NCBI RefSeq assembly: GCF_018613655.1
Contig: NZ_JAGGPW010000029.1
Span: 26,708 to 90,707, forward strand
DNA length: 64,000 nt
Source of the DNA: Planococcus sp. ISL-109
Lineage (GTDB): Bacteria > Bacillota > Bacilli > Bacillales_A > Planococcaceae
Direction of reading: 5' to 3'
The translations under genes and the position numbers were made by a program. The notes beneath the pieces are model-generated. The model was given only the letters and a program-made list of their open reading frames with translations, did no database searches and was not told where the DNA came from. Positions 47,299 to 58,960 of this stretch are shown piece by piece; the first letter of the stretch is position 1, and every line of letters starts with the position of its first letter.

Positions 47299-49029
47299 TC
47301 ACCTCATGAATGCCGGGAATAAGATGGTTTTGTTCATCACATCATAAATCCCTTTTTGGGTAATGCGTACATACGGCAAATGTGTCGCCATCAAGAATAA
47401 TAATGTATAGACAGCGTCTCCGTGTTCATAGCCGCGTTGTTTCAAAGCGCTCTTCAATGCCGTTTCCTTTTCCATCAATTGTTCCATCGGCAACTCCGAC
47501 ATGATACCGCCGATTGGCAATTGCAATTCACAAACCGTTTCGCCGTTTTCCATCAAGACGATGCCTCCTTTTAGAAGCTTCACTCGTTCAAAAGCTTTCC
47601 ACATATCTTTGCGGCTTTTGCCGATCAGCACGACATCCCCTGTGTTCGTATAAGAAGAAGCAAATCCGTCAACTCTAGCTGCAAATCCTTTAATTAAGGT
47701 GTTCACGCGCCATTTTCCGTTGCGGTCAATAAGCATGAGGAAGCTTTCTTCGTGGTCTTTCGACAAGCGTTCGACATTGGTATCGACATTCACCGAATAC
47801 GGCTTGGTGATGACGTCATTGATCATTTCCACGCCGAACGGCATCGAAAACTGGAAGTCATCATCAGTCAATTCGAAATCAAGTTCGAGATCCGGCAGCA
47901 CCGACCAGTCCACTTCATCGAGTGAGCACACCTTTTCGCCGTCGCGCTTGAGCCATACGCCTTTTGAAATAACTCCGCTCGGCACCGGATTGTCGATTGA
48001 ATCGAGAATGTTCAAATTTGCATAACGGCCGGTCGCAATCAAACCGTGCAAACTAGTCATATTGTAATAGCGCGCCACGTTATATGACGCCATCATATAC
48101 GCATCGATTGCCGGAACCCCCGCGTCAAGGGCAATCTGTATGCATAGATCTATAACGCCGTCTTTATGGAACGTAGGCGTCGAACCATCAGTCGTCATCA
48201 TCAATTTATCGAAGACATTCAGTTCACGTTCGACAATTCCCGCGAGTAAATTCGGCAAATCCGGACGGATAGAAGAATGGCGCAGCGTCACACCGTAGCC
48301 GTGAAGCAAGCGCATTTCCACTTCATCAACCGTCATCGCTTCGTGATCACCATCCGCTCCAAGCAGTTTCATGCGCGCCAAAGTTTTCTCGGACGCTCCC
48401 GGGAAATGGCCTTCGATTTTCTTACGGTTGGTCTTCGCTTTTTGGATCCAGTAAAGCATTTGGTCATCGCCGGCCATCAGTTTCGGCCAGCCAGTAAGTT
48501 CTCCGCCGAGCAAGACATCCGGACGGTCAAGCCATTCGCCGACTGATTTTGATGTGAATTTTTGGTCTTCCTCGAGCAATTCCGTTTGGGAATCAAAACG
48601 GGTCCACCAATAAAACGTAAACGGCAACTGGGCCAGACGATCAAGCAATGTAAACGCTTTCTCGTTTTCCAACGCTAAAAATAACGGCAAGTTATCCGAG
48701 ATAAAGCCGGTTGTTCCGCCTTGCGCAGCAAAATCAGCAAAGCGCTGCGGATTGTAAAGCTGGTATGGGTGCACATGCGGATCCATATAGCCCGGTACGA
48801 TGAATTTGCCTGAGACATCGACCACTTCTGTCGACTCATCGATTTTCGGCATTTCTTTGCCGGCATAAACAATACGGTCGTCGTTTACCCAAATATTTCC
48901 ATTCATCCATTTTTTAAAAATCCCATGCAGATACGTAGCATTCGTCAGCACGAGATCCGGGGACAATTCTTTTGTGACAATTTTCAATTGTTTCCGTATT
49001 TCTATGTTTTTCCATAAAGGGTTTACCAT
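47299..49029 (-). CDS. yerA: Adenine deaminase-like amidohydrolase (YerA)
   Basis: A 576-residue metal-dependent hydrolase. PGYMDPHVHPYQLYNP holds the metal-binding HxH of the amidohydrolase superfamily, with further ligands expected in EGHFPGASEKTLARM and MMTTDGSTP. B. subtilis YerA is a putative adenine deaminase; experimentally proven Ade is a different paralogue, so adenine-to-hypoxanthine conversion is likely but not certain. Upstream of the purine operon, this role would fit salvage. AGCAGGTG precedes the ATG. Confidence 0.87.
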   Translation of the reverse strand: MVNPLWKNIEIRKQLKIVTKELSPDLVLTNATYLHGIFKKWMNGNIWVNDDRIVYAGKEMPKIDESTEVVDVSGKFIVPGYMDPHVHPYQLYNPQRFADFAAQGGTTGFISDNLPLFLALENEKAFTLLDRLAQLPFTFYWWTRFDSQTELLEEDQKFTSKSVGEWLDRPDVLLGGELTGWPKLMAGDDQMLYWIQKAKTNRKKIEGHFPGASEKTLARMKLLGADGDHEAMTVDEVEMRLLHGYGVTLRHSSIRPDLPNLLAGIVERELNVFDKLMMTTDGSTPTFHKDGVIDLCIQIALDAGVPAIDAYMMASYNVARYYNMTSLHGLIATGRYANLNILDSIDNPVPSGVISKGVWLKRDGEKVCSLDEVDWSVLPDLELDFELTDDDFQFSMPFGVEMINDVITKPYSVNVDTNVERLSKDHEESFLMLIDRNGKWRVNTLIKGFAARVDGFASSYTNTGDVVLIGKSRKDMWKAFERVKLLKGGIVLMENGETVCELQLPIGGIMSELPMEQLMEKETALKSALKQRGYEHGDAVYTLLFLMATHLPYVRITQKGIYDVMNKTILFPAFMR

Positions 49030-49138
49030 GCGAAGGCACCTGCTCTCTTTTCGATATTCATACTTCATATCCTAGCATAATTATGCAGTATTTTACAGGG
49101 AAGGACTTAAAAATCGCCACGCTGTTTTCAGCTTCGGA

Positions 49139-49172
49139 CAAAAAAATCCACGTCTCTTGGACGTGGATTTTC
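49139..49172. terminator. Bidirectional rho-independent terminator
   Basis: AAAATCCACGTC/GACGTGGATTTT with a short loop, flanked by A and T, between yerA and the GNAT gene's 3' end. Confidence 0.88.
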
Positions 49173-49174
49173 AC

Positions 49175-49765
49175 TTATTTATTGACCGGATTACTGAATG
49201 GCTTCAGGATATCTTTCTGATCTTGTTCTTTTCTAGTCAGCACATCGGAAACCGGGTCATAGGATTCGCCGTAGAAATGCTCGTCTTTGTACGTGTGAAT
49301 ATCTTCGTACATCGTTTTCATCGCTTCGAAAATCTCTTCTTCGGTTTCGTTGTTCGGCGCCCAGTAAAGAATCTCCATGGAGTTTTCTTCACCAGTCGCA
49401 AGCGAACGGCGGCAATAGCCGATTGATGATGCATGCTCGAAGCCTTCCCGTGCATAAAAGCGCAAACGCTTTTCCGAATCGGTGTCTTCGTAGTCGACCG
49501 GTTCGACTTCCAGGATGATCGGTTTGTTCTTATCCTTCAGGAAGTGCAATGCTTTTTTGCCGATGCCCATTCCGCGTGATTCTTTCGAGACGTATAAATA
49601 ATCAACGAATGAAAAGTTCGGAAACTCTGCATACATCAACACGTGGTATGGACCTTCGTCTTTGTAGTAGACACTGCCTTTTTCTTTCAGCAGCGAGTCC
49701 ATATGTTCTTTCGATTTCATTTCCTGTATAGGAAAATACTGATTCAGTTTTTCATACCAGTTCAT
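49175..49765 (-). CDS. GNAT-family N-acetyltransferase
   Basis: A 196-residue protein with the acetyl-CoA loop VSKESRGMGIGKKALHFL after FVDYLYV, and RLRFYAREGFEHASSIGY as the late strand. The ~50-residue acidic C-terminal tail (from NNETEEEIFEAMKTMY) is extra to the GNAT core. The ATG at 49765 is the second of two adjacent ATGs, eight bases from AAGGAG. Upstream codons to 49897 run through poorly conserved-looking sequence. Substrate unknown. Confidence 0.85.
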   Translation of the reverse strand: MNWYEKLNQYFPIQEMKSKEHMDSLLKEKGSVYYKDEGPYHVLMYAEFPNFSFVDYLYVSKESRGMGIGKKALHFLKDKNKPIILEVEPVDYEDTDSEKRLRFYAREGFEHASSIGYCRRSLATGEENSMEILYWAPNNETEEEIFEAMKTMYEDIHTYKDEHFYGESYDPVSDVLTRKEQDQKDILKPFSNPVNK

Positions 49766-49903
49766 CATTTCTGCTCCTTCCGAGTTTGAATGCCCTGCTG
49801 GTTTTGTTTCTTCCGGGGTAATGCTTGGTGGAAATTGGAGTTTAGTAAAAGAGGTAAAAGTGGGCTTGTGAAAATCCTCCGCGGCAGTTTGCCGCATAAA
49901 TAA

Positions 49904-49939
49904 AATGACACAGCTTCGTGACGAAATTGTGTCATTTCA
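49904..49939 (-). terminator. Terminator of the pur operon
   Basis: On the minus strand AATGACACA ... TGTGTCATTTTATTT, shortly after the purD stop. Confidence 0.85.
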
Positions 49940-49956
49940 TTATAGCAACTATTCAC

Positions 49957-51207
49957 TTATATTGCACGCCAGCCGATGTCTTTGCGGTAAAAGAATCCGC
50001 TCCAATCCACTTTCCCGAGTGCTGCATAGACGATACGCTGAGCATCCTCAAGTGTTTCCCCGCTGCCTGCGACCAAAATGACGCGGCCGCCGTTTGCGAT
50101 GAATTTATCTCCTGTGCGGCTTGTTCCGGCATGGCTGATGGTCACATCCTGCAGTTGCGCGAGATCCGGTAAAGGCGCACCTTTTTCAACAGTTCCCGGA
50201 TAACCAGCTGCTGCAACGACAACGCCGAGCACAGGGCGTTCATCCCATTCAAGCTCCATTTCATGGCCATCCAAAATCGACGAAATGAACGTGCCTAAGT
50301 CGGTCTTGAGGCGCGGTAAGACGACTTGCGTTTCCGGGTCGCCGAAGCGCGCATTGAATTCGATGACTTTCGGGCCTTGAGAGGTCAAAATGATGCCGGC
50401 ATACAAAATGCCATTGAATGGAGTGCCTTCACTCTTCATCGCCTCTACTGTCGGACGGACAATTTTTGTGAAGGTCTCATCCACGATCGCTTGTGATATT
50501 TGCGGCACCGGCGAGTATGCACCCATGCCGCCGGTATTCGGACCCATGTCGCCATCGTAAGCACGCTTATGGTCTTGTGAGATGACCATCGGGTAGATCT
50601 TTCCGTCCTGGACAAACGACATGAATGAAAATTCCTCGCCGTCCAAGAATTCTTCGATAACCACAGTGGATCCCGATGTGCCGAATTTCTGTCCGTCGAG
50701 CATATCCGTCACCGCGTCAATCGCTTCCTGTTCGCTTTGTGCCACGACGACGCCTTTGCCTGCAGCAAGGCCGTCCGCTTTGATGACGATCGGCGCTCCT
50801 TGTTGTTTGATGTAGCTTATAGCTTTCGCTGTATCCGAAAAACTGTCATAGCTTGCGGTTGGGATATCGTATTTCTTCATCAATTCCTTGGCGAACGCTT
50901 TGCTGCCTTCGATGCGCGCTGCCGCTTTGTTCGGCCCGAAAATCTTCAAGCCGCGTTGTTCGAAGAAATCGACGAGTCCTTCTGCCAGCGGCTGTTCCGG
51001 ACCGACAAACGTAAATGCCACATCATTGTCCTGTGCAAATTGGGCGAGTCCTTCGAAATCTAGTTCATCGATCGCAACCAGTTCCGCGTCCTGTGCCATG
51101 CCGGCATTGCCAGGAGCTACGTAAACTTGTTCGACTGATGGCGAAATGGCGAATTGATGGGCAAGCGCATGTTCGCGCCCCCCTTTGCCGATAACTAATA
51201 CGTTCAT
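49957..51207 (-). CDS. purD: Phosphoribosylamine-glycine ligase
   Basis: A 416-residue ATP-grasp enzyme making GAR from phosphoribosylamine and glycine (step 2 of purine synthesis). VLVIGKGGREHALAH at the N-terminus, VIKADGLAAGKGVVVA in the ATP-grasp, and IEFNARFGDPETQVVLPRL are signatures. It is the last gene of the operon. Confidence 0.97.
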   Translation of the reverse strand: MNVLVIGKGGREHALAHQFAISPSVEQVYVAPGNAGMAQDAELVAIDELDFEGLAQFAQDNDVAFTFVGPEQPLAEGLVDFFEQRGLKIFGPNKAAARIEGSKAFAKELMKKYDIPTASYDSFSDTAKAISYIKQQGAPIVIKADGLAAGKGVVVAQSEQEAIDAVTDMLDGQKFGTSGSTVVIEEFLDGEEFSFMSFVQDGKIYPMVISQDHKRAYDGDMGPNTGGMGAYSPVPQISQAIVDETFTKIVRPTVEAMKSEGTPFNGILYAGIILTSQGPKVIEFNARFGDPETQVVLPRLKTDLGTFISSILDGHEMELEWDERPVLGVVVAAAGYPGTVEKGAPLPDLAQLQDVTISHAGTSRTGDKFIANGGRVILVAGSGETLEDAQRIVYAALGKVDWSGFFYRKDIGWRAI

Positions 51208-51225
51208 AAACGTGCACCTCCCCGA

Positions 51226-52761
51226 TTAATGTTTAAAATGACGGACGCCTGTAAAGACCATCGCGATGCCGTGTGCGTTCGCTGCATCGATCGACTCCTG
51301 GTCTTTTTTCGATCCGCCCGGTTGGATGATCGCTTTGATGCCGGCTTTAGCGGCCGCTTCTACCGTATCGGACATTGGGAAAAAGGCATCTGACGCCAAC
51401 GCGGCGCCTTGCGCTTTATCAGCCGCTTGCTCGAGTGCAATGGCCGCTGCACCGACGCGGTTCATCTGTCCGGCCCCAACGCCTAAAGTCATCGACTCAT
51501 CGCATACTACTATGGCGTTCGATTTAACGTGCTTGACGACGCTCCAGCCGAGTTTCAAGGCTTCGAGTTCTTGTTCTGTCGGCTGTCTCTCCGTAACGAC
51601 GCGAATGTCGGCATCCGAGTAGCCGAACGTATCCGGCTCTTGGACGAGCAAGCCGCCTTCGACCGTCACCGTATTCCATTTATCGCGGCGCTTTGTTTCG
51701 AACGGTACCGTCAATAAACGGATGTTTTTCTTTTTGCCGAGTTCTTCGAGCGCATCGGCTGTGAATGCCGGCGCGATGACGATTTCAAGGAAAATCCCCG
51801 ACAATTGTTGCGCCGTCTCGAGGTCAACTTCACGATTCAAAGCGACAATGCCACCGAAGATCGATGTCGAATCCGCTTCGTATGCTTTCGCGAATGCTTT
51901 CGCAAGGGTGTCTCCGGTGCCGACGCCACACGGGTTCATGTGTTTGACCGCAACACTTGCTGGCATGGTGAATTCTTTGATGATCTGAAGCGCTGCATTG
52001 GCGTCCTGAATATTGTTATAGGAAAGTTCTTTGCCGTGCAATTGTGTAGCGTGCGCGATCGAGAAATCCGAACCGAGTGCGCTCTTGTAGAATGCAGCTT
52101 TCTGATGCGGGTTCTCGCCGTAGCGCAGCGCTTGGGACAATTCATATGTAAGGGTCAACTGCTCCGGATATTGTTCATCCGTCAGTTCCGTTAAATAATT
52201 GGAAATATACGCATCGTACGCCGCTGTGTGGCGGAATACTTTTGCTGCAAGTTTACGGCGCAGCCCTAGGCTTGTTTTTTGCTGTTTGCGCAGTTCCGCG
52301 AGCACCGCCTCGTAATCGCCGGAATCCACAATCACCGTGACATAAGCATGGTTTTTTGCCGCAGAACGCAGCATTGTCGGGCCGCCGATATCGATATTTT
52401 CAATGGCATCGTCGACTGTCACATCCGGTTTTGAAATCGTTTCACGAAACGGGTATAAATTAACACAGACAAATTCAATCGGCGAAATTCCGTTATCGCT
52501 CATTTGCTGCTGGTGCTCAGCATCATCGTGTTTCGCTAGCAAGCCGCCGTGGATCAACGGGTGTAAAGTTTTAACGCGGCCGCCCAGAATTTCAGGAAAA
52601 CCGGTCACTTCATCTACCGCAGTCGTCGGAACGCCATTGTCTTCCAAATGCTTCCGCGTGCCGCCTGTCGACAAGATTTCTACGTCCATTTTCACTAGTT
52701 CACGGGCAAACTCTAAAATTCCGGATTTGTCCGAAACGCTCATTAATGCTCTTCTTTTCAT
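51226..52761 (-). CDS. purH: AICAR transformylase/IMP cyclohydrolase
   Basis: A 511-residue bifunctional enzyme for the last two steps to IMP. Residues ~1-200 are the IMP cyclohydrolase ([25 protein letters not shown]); the rest is the transformylase ([13 protein letters not shown] with the catalytic Lys-His). AGGAGGT is six bases from the ATG at 52761; a TTG one codon earlier is less likely. Confidence 0.97.
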   Translation of the reverse strand: MKRRALMSVSDKSGILEFARELVKMDVEILSTGGTRKHLEDNGVPTTAVDEVTGFPEILGGRVKTLHPLIHGGLLAKHDDAEHQQQMSDNGISPIEFVCVNLYPFRETISKPDVTVDDAIENIDIGGPTMLRSAAKNHAYVTVIVDSGDYEAVLAELRKQQKTSLGLRRKLAAKVFRHTAAYDAYISNYLTELTDEQYPEQLTLTYELSQALRYGENPHQKAAFYKSALGSDFSIAHATQLHGKELSYNNIQDANAALQIIKEFTMPASVAVKHMNPCGVGTGDTLAKAFAKAYEADSTSIFGGIVALNREVDLETAQQLSGIFLEIVIAPAFTADALEELGKKKNIRLLTVPFETKRRDKWNTVTVEGGLLVQEPDTFGYSDADIRVVTERQPTEQELEALKLGWSVVKHVKSNAIVVCDESMTLGVGAGQMNRVGAAAIALEQAADKAQGAALASDAFFPMSDTVEAAAKAGIKAIIQPGGSKKDQESIDAANAHGIAMVFTGVRHFKH

Positions 52762-52772
52762 CAATGGACCTC

Positions 52773-53357
52773 CTATACCGACTGTTGCCGGCTGAATAAT
52801 TGCTGCAAACTCTCAGGGTATAAGCGATGTTCGATGTCATGGATTTTGCGTTCTACGGTTTCACGGTCTTGGCTGTCCACCGGAAATGATTGCTGCGCAA
52901 TAATCGCCCCTGTATCCATGCCTTCGTCGACAAAATGCACCGTAACACCCGCCACTTCAGCATCTGCGGCAAGCGTCTGGCCGATTGCATCTTTTCCGGG
53001 AAAAGCCGGTAACACCGACGGATGGATATTGACGATGCGGTTTTCATAAGCGGACAATAGAACAGAACCGATCAAACGCATAAACCCGGCAAGCACGAGC
53101 CACTCGGCCCCTGCTTTTTCGAGTTCGTTCGCAAGCATCGATTCGTACTGTTCTTTTGAAGCGAAGTTGCGCGGTAAAAAAGTAAGTGCCGGGACTCCTG
53201 CTTGTTTTGCTCTTTCCACTACGAAAGCGTCCGGCTTGTCTGTGACCACCAATACGATTTCCGCATCCAGCCGACCTTCCACGATCGCTTCATGGAGCGC
53301 TTGAAAATTAGAGCCGTTTCCAGAAGCGAAAACGGCAATTTTTGTTCGATTATTCAT
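52773..53357 (-). CDS. purN: Phosphoribosylglycinamide formyltransferase
   Basis: A 194-residue folate-dependent GAR transformylase. [15 protein letters not shown] binds the substrate phosphate, [12 protein letters not shown] holds the catalytic Asn-His, and [13 protein letters not shown] the catalytic Asp. It overlaps the purM end by eight bases. Confidence 0.97.
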   Translation of the reverse strand: MNNRTKIAVFASGNGSNFQALHEAIVEGRLDAEIVLVVTDKPDAFVVERAKQAGVPALTFLPRNFASKEQYESMLANELEKAGAEWLVLAGFMRLIGSVLLSAYENRIVNIHPSVLPAFPGKDAIGQTLAADAEVAGVTVHFVDEGMDTGAIIAQQSFPVDSQDRETVERKIHDIEHRLYPESLQQLFSRQQSV

Positions 53358-54408
53358 TCAAAGTCCCGTCCTGACTGCCTTGAAAATAAACGCCCTCTGT
53401 TTCGGTCACACGGCCAATCACATATGCTTTATCGCCACTCGCTTCGGCCGCTTGGATCGCCGCTTGCGCATCTGCTTCAGAAACCGCTACGGCAAAACCG
53501 ATGCCCATATTGAACACGGAATACAAATCGCGGTCTGTCAGTTCGCCTTTTATTTTCAACAAATCAAACACCGGAAGCACCGGCCAGGAACCGAGTTCGA
53601 TTTCCACGCCGAGCCCACTCGGCATCATGCGCGGCAAGTTTTCGATAAATCCGCCACCCGTAATGTGTGCCATTCCGTGGACGTCCGCTTTTGTGCGTAT
53701 AGCCTGCACCGTTTTAGCATAAATTTTCGTCGGCTCAAGAAGCAACGATTGGAGTGTACCGAGCTGTTCAAAGCCTTCCACTTTATCATCTAATGATCCT
53801 TCGCTTTCGCCGAACAAAATATGGCGGACGAGCGAGTAGCCATTTGAGTGGATGCCGCTTGAAGCAAGCCCCACCAACACATCCCCCGCTTGGATTCGTT
53901 CACCCGTGACGATGTCCGCTTTTTCAGCAGCACCGACCGCAAAGCCTGCGATATCATATTCGTTCTCCTCATAAAGCCCTGGCATCTCGGCCGTCTCTCC
54001 GCCGATCAGTGCCGCTCCGGCATCTACGCAGCCATCAGCTACGCCTTTGACGATTTGTTCGATCTTTTCGGGAACCGCTTTGCCGCAAGCGATATAATCG
54101 AGGAAAAACAATGGTTCCGCACCTTGCGCGACGATGTCGTTGACGCACATTGCGACGCAATCGACACCGATCGTATCGTGCTTATCCGCCATAAAGGCCA
54201 GCTTTAGCTTCGTGCCGACACCATCTGTCCCGGATACGAGAACCGGTTGTTTCAAATTCAGCTCGGACAAATCGAACATGCCGCCGAATCCGCCGAATGC
54301 ACCGAGCATTCCAGTGCGTGCGGTGCGCTCGACATGGGATTTCATCCGCTTGACGGCTTCATAGCCCGCTTCGATATTGACACCTGCTTTTTCATACGCT
54401 TTAGACAC
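53350..54408 (-). CDS. purM: Phosphoribosylformylglycinamidine cyclo-ligase
   Basis: A 352-residue AIR synthetase closing the imidazole ring. [36 protein letters not shown] and GGETAEMPG are family motifs. It begins with GTG (54408) after AGGGGGA. Located between purF and purN. Confidence 0.97.
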   Translation of the reverse strand: MSKAYEKAGVNIEAGYEAVKRMKSHVERTARTGMLGAFGGFGGMFDLSELNLKQPVLVSGTDGVGTKLKLAFMADKHDTIGVDCVAMCVNDIVAQGAEPLFFLDYIACGKAVPEKIEQIVKGVADGCVDAGAALIGGETAEMPGLYEENEYDIAGFAVGAAEKADIVTGERIQAGDVLVGLASSGIHSNGYSLVRHILFGESEGSLDDKVEGFEQLGTLQSLLLEPTKIYAKTVQAIRTKADVHGMAHITGGGFIENLPRMMPSGLGVEIELGSWPVLPVFDLLKIKGELTDRDLYSVFNMGIGFAVAVSEADAQAAIQAAEASGDKAYVIGRVTETEGVYFQGSQDGTLNE

Positions 54409-54419
54409 TTCGGTTCCCC

Positions 54420-55841
54420 CTATTTCACTTTTTCTTTTTCATGCGGCAAGACGGTATCCGGGTAAATGTTCGTTGGATAGTCGCCTGTGAAACACGCCAA
54501 ACAATGGCCGCATTTCGAGCCTGGATCGGTACGTCCGATGTTTTGGACCATGCCGTCGACCGATAAAAATGTCAGCGAATCCGCACCGATGATTTCTCGC
54601 ATTTCTTCAACTGTATTGTTTGCGGCGATCAATTCTCCGGAAGTGCTGATGTCGATGCCGTAAAAACAAGGGTTTTTTATTGGCGGTGAACTGATGACAA
54701 CATGCACTTCCGTCGCACCAGATTCTTTTAATAAAGTGACGATGCGGCGAGACGTCGTACCACGGACGATCGAGTCATCGACCATGACCACACGCTTGCC
54801 TTTAACCACTTGGCGTACAGGCGACAGCTTCATTTTGACGCCCCGTTCACGCAATTCTTGTGAAGGCTGGATGAACGTCCGTCCGACATAACGGTTTTTG
54901 ATGAGTCCAAGTTCATAAGGTATACCGCTCTGCTCGGAAAAACCGATTGCTGCGGAAATACTGGAATCGGGAACACCGGTGACGACATCCGCTTCGATGT
55001 GGACTTCTTTCGCTAATTGCTTGCCGAGTCGCTTTCTTGCCGAGTGGATGTTGATGCCGTCGATATCGGAATCCGGACGGGAGAAATAAACATATTCCAT
55101 CGTACAAATCGAGCGCTCTGCTGGATACGCGAAGCGTTCCTTGCGCATGCCATCATTGTTTACTACCAAAAACTCACCCGGTTCGACCGAATGGACAAAC
55201 TCCGCTCCAACAATATCAAATGCACACGTTTCTGAAGCTACGACCCATGCATCGCCCATCTTGCCGACCGACAATGGGCGCAAACCGTTCGGGTCGAGCG
55301 CCACGAACATCGCATCTTCCGTCAAGATCAGGCAAGCAAAAGCGCCTTTTAATAACGACAATGCATTTTTCGCTTTTTCTTCAAAGCTTTCATAACCGCT
55401 CCGTTTGATGAGGTGAGCGAGCACTTCCGTATCGGAAGTCGTTTGGAAAATACTTCCTTGGCGTTCGAGGTGTCCTTTTAATTGCGTCGCGTTTACCAAA
55501 TTTCCGTTATGGGAAATAGCCAGGCTGCCGGTCGTCGAATTGAACAGCAGCGGCTGGACATTTTCAATCCCGCTGCCGCCTGCTGTCGCGTAGCGGACAT
55601 GGCCGATTGCCGCCATGCCCGTTATCTTCTCCAATTTTTCCGGTGTAAAAACTTCACTGACCATGCCTTCGCCTTTTAGTGCGCGCAATGCGTCCCCATC
55701 AGTGGAAACGATTCCGGCGCCTTCTTGTCCGCGATGCTGCAAAGCGTGAAGCCCATAATACGTGAGTTGCGCTGCGTTGGTGTGGCCCCAAATGCCAAAA
55801 ATCCCGCATTCTTCGTTCAGCCCTCTGATTTCAGCAAGCAT
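54420..55841 (-). CDS. purF: Amidophosphoribosyltransferase
   Basis: A 473-residue enzyme for the first committed step, PRPP plus glutamine to phosphoribosylamine. The N-terminal 11 residues are a propeptide; mature Cys12 (EEC-GIFG) is the glutaminase nucleophile. The PRPP loop [18 protein letters not shown] is present, and C-terminal CGHCLACF cysteines are expected to hold the [4Fe-4S] cluster as in B. subtilis PurF. It overlaps purL by 25 bases. Confidence 0.97.
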   Translation of the reverse strand: MLAEIRGLNEECGIFGIWGHTNAAQLTYYGLHALQHRGQEGAGIVSTDGDALRALKGEGMVSEVFTPEKLEKITGMAAIGHVRYATAGGSGIENVQPLLFNSTTGSLAISHNGNLVNATQLKGHLERQGSIFQTTSDTEVLAHLIKRSGYESFEEKAKNALSLLKGAFACLILTEDAMFVALDPNGLRPLSVGKMGDAWVVASETCAFDIVGAEFVHSVEPGEFLVVNNDGMRKERFAYPAERSICTMEYVYFSRPDSDIDGINIHSARKRLGKQLAKEVHIEADVVTGVPDSSISAAIGFSEQSGIPYELGLIKNRYVGRTFIQPSQELRERGVKMKLSPVRQVVKGKRVVMVDDSIVRGTTSRRIVTLLKESGATEVHVVISSPPIKNPCFYGIDISTSGELIAANNTVEEMREIIGADSLTFLSVDGMVQNIGRTDPGSKCGHCLACFTGDYPTNIYPDTVLPHEKEKVK

Positions 55842-58042
55842 GGTATAGCCCCTTTCCAGGCGGAGCGGAGCGTTTCGACCGACTCATCGATCCATACGGC
55901 TCCGTCTTCCCCTTTGACGATCAAACGATCACCCGTGACTTCACCGATTTTCCGTGCATCTGTAACTGTATTCTCGAATGCTTCCGCTTGCTCAGGTGAA
56001 ACCGTCAGCAAAAAGCGTGACTGTGTTTCACTGAACAAAGCGGTCGTTTTGGAGCCTGTCAATGTCACTTCGACGCCGAGCCCATTGCCGAATGTTTTCT
56101 CAGCTAACGCCACTGCGACGCCGCCTTCTGCCGTGTCATGTGCCGATGCTACCAAACCTTGCTGGATCGCAGAAAGAATCTGCGATTGGCGTTGTGCTTC
56201 CACTTCCAAGTCGATGGACGGCGCTTTTCCAAAAATGCGGCCTTCCACCATTTTCTGCAATTCGCTTCCGCCGAATTCCGTCATGCTGCCGCCGATGAGA
56301 TAGACAAAATCGCCTTGCTTTTTCGCGTCTTGCGTCGTCACATGCTTCAAATCTTCGACTAGGCCAACGAGGCCGATCGTCGGAGTCGGATAAATGGCTG
56401 TACCGTTTGTTTCATTATATAAAGAGACGTTACCGCCGATTACGGGTGCGTTCAACGTGAGACACGCTGCGGACATTCCGTCTGCCGCTTTTTCTAACTG
56501 CCAGAAAATCTCCGGCTTTTCTGGGTTGCCGAAGTTCAGGCAATCCGTGATTGCAAGTGGTCTGCCGCCTGATACGACAACGTTTCTCGCCGCTTCTGCG
56601 ACAGCGATTTTCCCGCCGGTTTCCGGATCCAAATAAATATAACGCGAGTTGCAATCCGTTGTCATCGCGAGCCCTTTATTCGTGCCACGCACGCGGATCA
56701 CCGCTGCGTCAGAGCCAGGCGATACGACCGTGCTCGTTCGCACTTGGTGATCGTACTGATTATAGACCCATTCTTTCGAGGCAATGGTCGGTTGCTGCAA
56801 GAGCGCCAGAAGTGCTGCCTGGTGGTCTTCGACTTTCGGCTCTTCGTTCGGCAAGCTTTGGTATTCGCGGTAATAATCCGGCTCGCTTGATTTCTGGTAA
56901 TAAACCGGCGCATCTTCTGCTAGTGCGTCGACCGGCACTTCTGCGACGATTTCACCCTTATGCTTTAAGCGCAATGTGGAATCGTCTGTTACTCTTCCGA
57001 CAGTTACGGCATCAAGTCCATACTTTTCGAATAGCTTGGTGATTTCCGGCTCGCGCCCTTGTTTGACGACGATGAGCATGCGTTCCTGGGATTCCGACAA
57101 CATCATTTCATAAGCCGTCATGTTCGTTTCGCGCTGTGGCACATGGTCCAAATCCATCTCGATGCCGGATCCGGCTTTGGATGCCATTTCCGCTGAAGAT
57201 GAAGTTAGCCCAGCAGCCCCCATGTCCTGGATGCCGATGAGTGCATCGGATTTCACCAGTTCGAGGCATGCTTCAAGAAGCAATTTCTCCATGAACGGAT
57301 CGCCGACTTGTACCGCCGGACGATTTTCATCGGATGCATCGGTCAATTCTTCGGATGCAAACGTCGCGCCGTGGATGCCGTCGCGGCCTGTTTTCGCGCC
57401 GACGTACATGACCGGGTTGCCGGTTCCTTTAGCCACGCCTTTTTGGATATCTTTATGGTCGATCAAGCCGACGCACATCGCATTGACGAGTGGATTTCCG
57501 TCATACGATGCATCAAACTGCACTTCGCCTCCGACTGTCGGAATGCCGATGCAATTGCCGTAACCGGCGATGCCTGCTACTACTTCTTCGAACAAGTATT
57601 TCACACGAGGTGTTTCAAGTTCCCCGAAGCGCAACGAGTTCAGCAATGCGACAGGACGAGCGCCCATCGAGAAAACGTCGCGGATGATTCCGCCAACGCC
57701 TGTTGCCGCTCCCTGGTAAGGCTCGATTGCGGACGGGTGGTTATGAGACTCCATTTTGAATACGACAGCCTGGCCGTCTCCGATATCGACGATTCCTGCT
57801 CCTTCTCCTGGCCCTTGCAAGACATGTTCGCCTGAAGTTGGAAATTTCGATAGAATTGGTTTGGAGTTTTTATAGGAACAATGTTCAGACCACATGACAG
57901 AAAACAAACCTGTCTCAGTGTAGTTCGGCGTTCTGCCGAGGATGTCTTCGACCATTTTGAATTCAGCATCCGACAAACCCATCTGCTTGTAGATTTGCTG
58001 TTCTTTAATTTGGACTGCATTCGGTTCAAGCGTGACTGACAT
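55817..58042 (-). CDS. purL: Phosphoribosylformylglycinamidine synthase, large subunit
   Basis: A 741-residue small-type PurL working with PurQ and PurS as the FGAM synthase. [15 protein letters not shown] and [23 protein letters not shown] are N-terminal signatures; [15 protein letters not shown] appears late. It overlaps purQ by 17 bases and purF by 25 bases. Confidence 0.97.
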   Translation of the reverse strand: MSVTLEPNAVQIKEQQIYKQMGLSDAEFKMVEDILGRTPNYTETGLFSVMWSEHCSYKNSKPILSKFPTSGEHVLQGPGEGAGIVDIGDGQAVVFKMESHNHPSAIEPYQGAATGVGGIIRDVFSMGARPVALLNSLRFGELETPRVKYLFEEVVAGIAGYGNCIGIPTVGGEVQFDASYDGNPLVNAMCVGLIDHKDIQKGVAKGTGNPVMYVGAKTGRDGIHGATFASEELTDASDENRPAVQVGDPFMEKLLLEACLELVKSDALIGIQDMGAAGLTSSSAEMASKAGSGIEMDLDHVPQRETNMTAYEMMLSESQERMLIVVKQGREPEITKLFEKYGLDAVTVGRVTDDSTLRLKHKGEIVAEVPVDALAEDAPVYYQKSSEPDYYREYQSLPNEEPKVEDHQAALLALLQQPTIASKEWVYNQYDHQVRTSTVVSPGSDAAVIRVRGTNKGLAMTTDCNSRYIYLDPETGGKIAVAEAARNVVVSGGRPLAITDCLNFGNPEKPEIFWQLEKAADGMSAACLTLNAPVIGGNVSLYNETNGTAIYPTPTIGLVGLVEDLKHVTTQDAKKQGDFVYLIGGSMTEFGGSELQKMVEGRIFGKAPSIDLEVEAQRQSQILSAIQQGLVASAHDTAEGGVAVALAEKTFGNGLGVEVTLTGSKTTALFSETQSRFLLTVSPEQAEAFENTVTDARKIGEVTGDRLIVKGEDGAVWIDESVETLRSAWKGAIPCLLKSEG

Positions 58043-58709
58043 GTGATTCCCTCCACTGTTTAACGATTGATCTGAATAATGGCAAGCCGTCCGTTCCGCC
58101 GATCAAGTCGGAAACGGCACGTTCAGGGTGCGGCATCATGCCGAGCACGTTGCCGCGTTCATTGATGATCCCTGCCACATTATTGCGGCTGCCGTTAAAG
58201 TCTTCTGCGTAAGTAAAAACGATTTGGTTATTGTCCTTCAAATGCTGATATGTCGCATCGTCGCAATAGTAATTGCCTTCGCCGTGTGCGACCGGAATGC
58301 GGATTTCTTCGCCTTGTGCATAGTCGTTTGTGAACAAAGTATTGGCATTCTCGACTTTCAAGCTGACCGTACGGCAAGTGAATTTCAAATCCTTATTGCG
58401 CAACAATACCCCCGGGAGAAGCCCTGCTTCCGTCAAAATCTGGAATCCATTGCAAATGCCGAGAACCGGTTTGCCGGCTTCCGCCGCTTTACGCACTTCG
58501 TCCATGACACCTGAAAAGCGTGCGATGGCGCCTGCGCGCAAATAATCACCATATGAAAAGCCGCCCGGCAACAGAATGCCATCATAGCTGCTTAAGTCGT
58601 GTGTATCGTGCCAAACGTATTCTGCTTCTTCTCCAAGCTCATCTTTGATGGCGTGGTACATGTCCAAGTCACAATTCGATCCTGGGAAAACAATCACTGC
58701 AAACTTCAT
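58026..58709 (-). CDS. purQ: Phosphoribosylformylglycinamidine synthase, glutaminase subunit
   Basis: A 227-residue class I glutamine amidotransferase providing ammonia to PurL. The nucleophile lies in [19 protein letters not shown] (Cys ~86) and the His/Glu in MPHPERA near residue 196. It overlaps purS as ATGA. Confidence 0.97.
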   Translation of the reverse strand: MKFAVIVFPGSNCDLDMYHAIKDELGEEAEYVWHDTHDLSSYDGILLPGGFSYGDYLRAGAIARFSGVMDEVRKAAEAGKPVLGICNGFQILTEAGLLPGVLLRNKDLKFTCRTVSLKVENANTLFTNDYAQGEEIRIPVAHGEGNYYCDDATYQHLKDNNQIVFTYAEDFNGSRNNVAGIINERGNVLGMMPHPERAVSDLIGGTDGLPLFRSIVKQWRESHVSHA

Positions 58710-58960
58710 TGCGAGACAACCTCCTCGATTTCATAGCGGTAATCTTCTATTACCGTGTTCGCAAGCAGGCGGCTGCACAATTCTTCGACCAAAGCATCTA
58801 CATCGCGCTCGCTGTCTCCGATAACAAGCTCCAAATATTTGCCGATCCGGACATCCTGAACTTCCCCATAGCCCATCTTATGGAGCGATCCCATCACAGC
58901 AGATCCTTGTGGGTCGAGTACACTTTCACGCAAAGTCACATACACTTTTACTTTTTTCAT
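58706..58960 (-). CDS. purS: Phosphoribosylformylglycinamidine synthase, PurS subunit
   Basis: An 84-residue small subunit that holds PurL and PurQ together. [19 protein letters not shown] and the [16 protein letters not shown] strand are family hallmarks. Its ATG at 58960 shares one base with the purC stop (TGATG), with GGGAGGAC upstream; a TTG one codon earlier is less likely. Confidence 0.96.
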   Translation of the reverse strand: MKKVKVYVTLRESVLDPQGSAVMGSLHKMGYGEVQDVRIGKYLELVIGDSERDVDALVEELCSRLLANTVIEDYRYEIEEVVSQ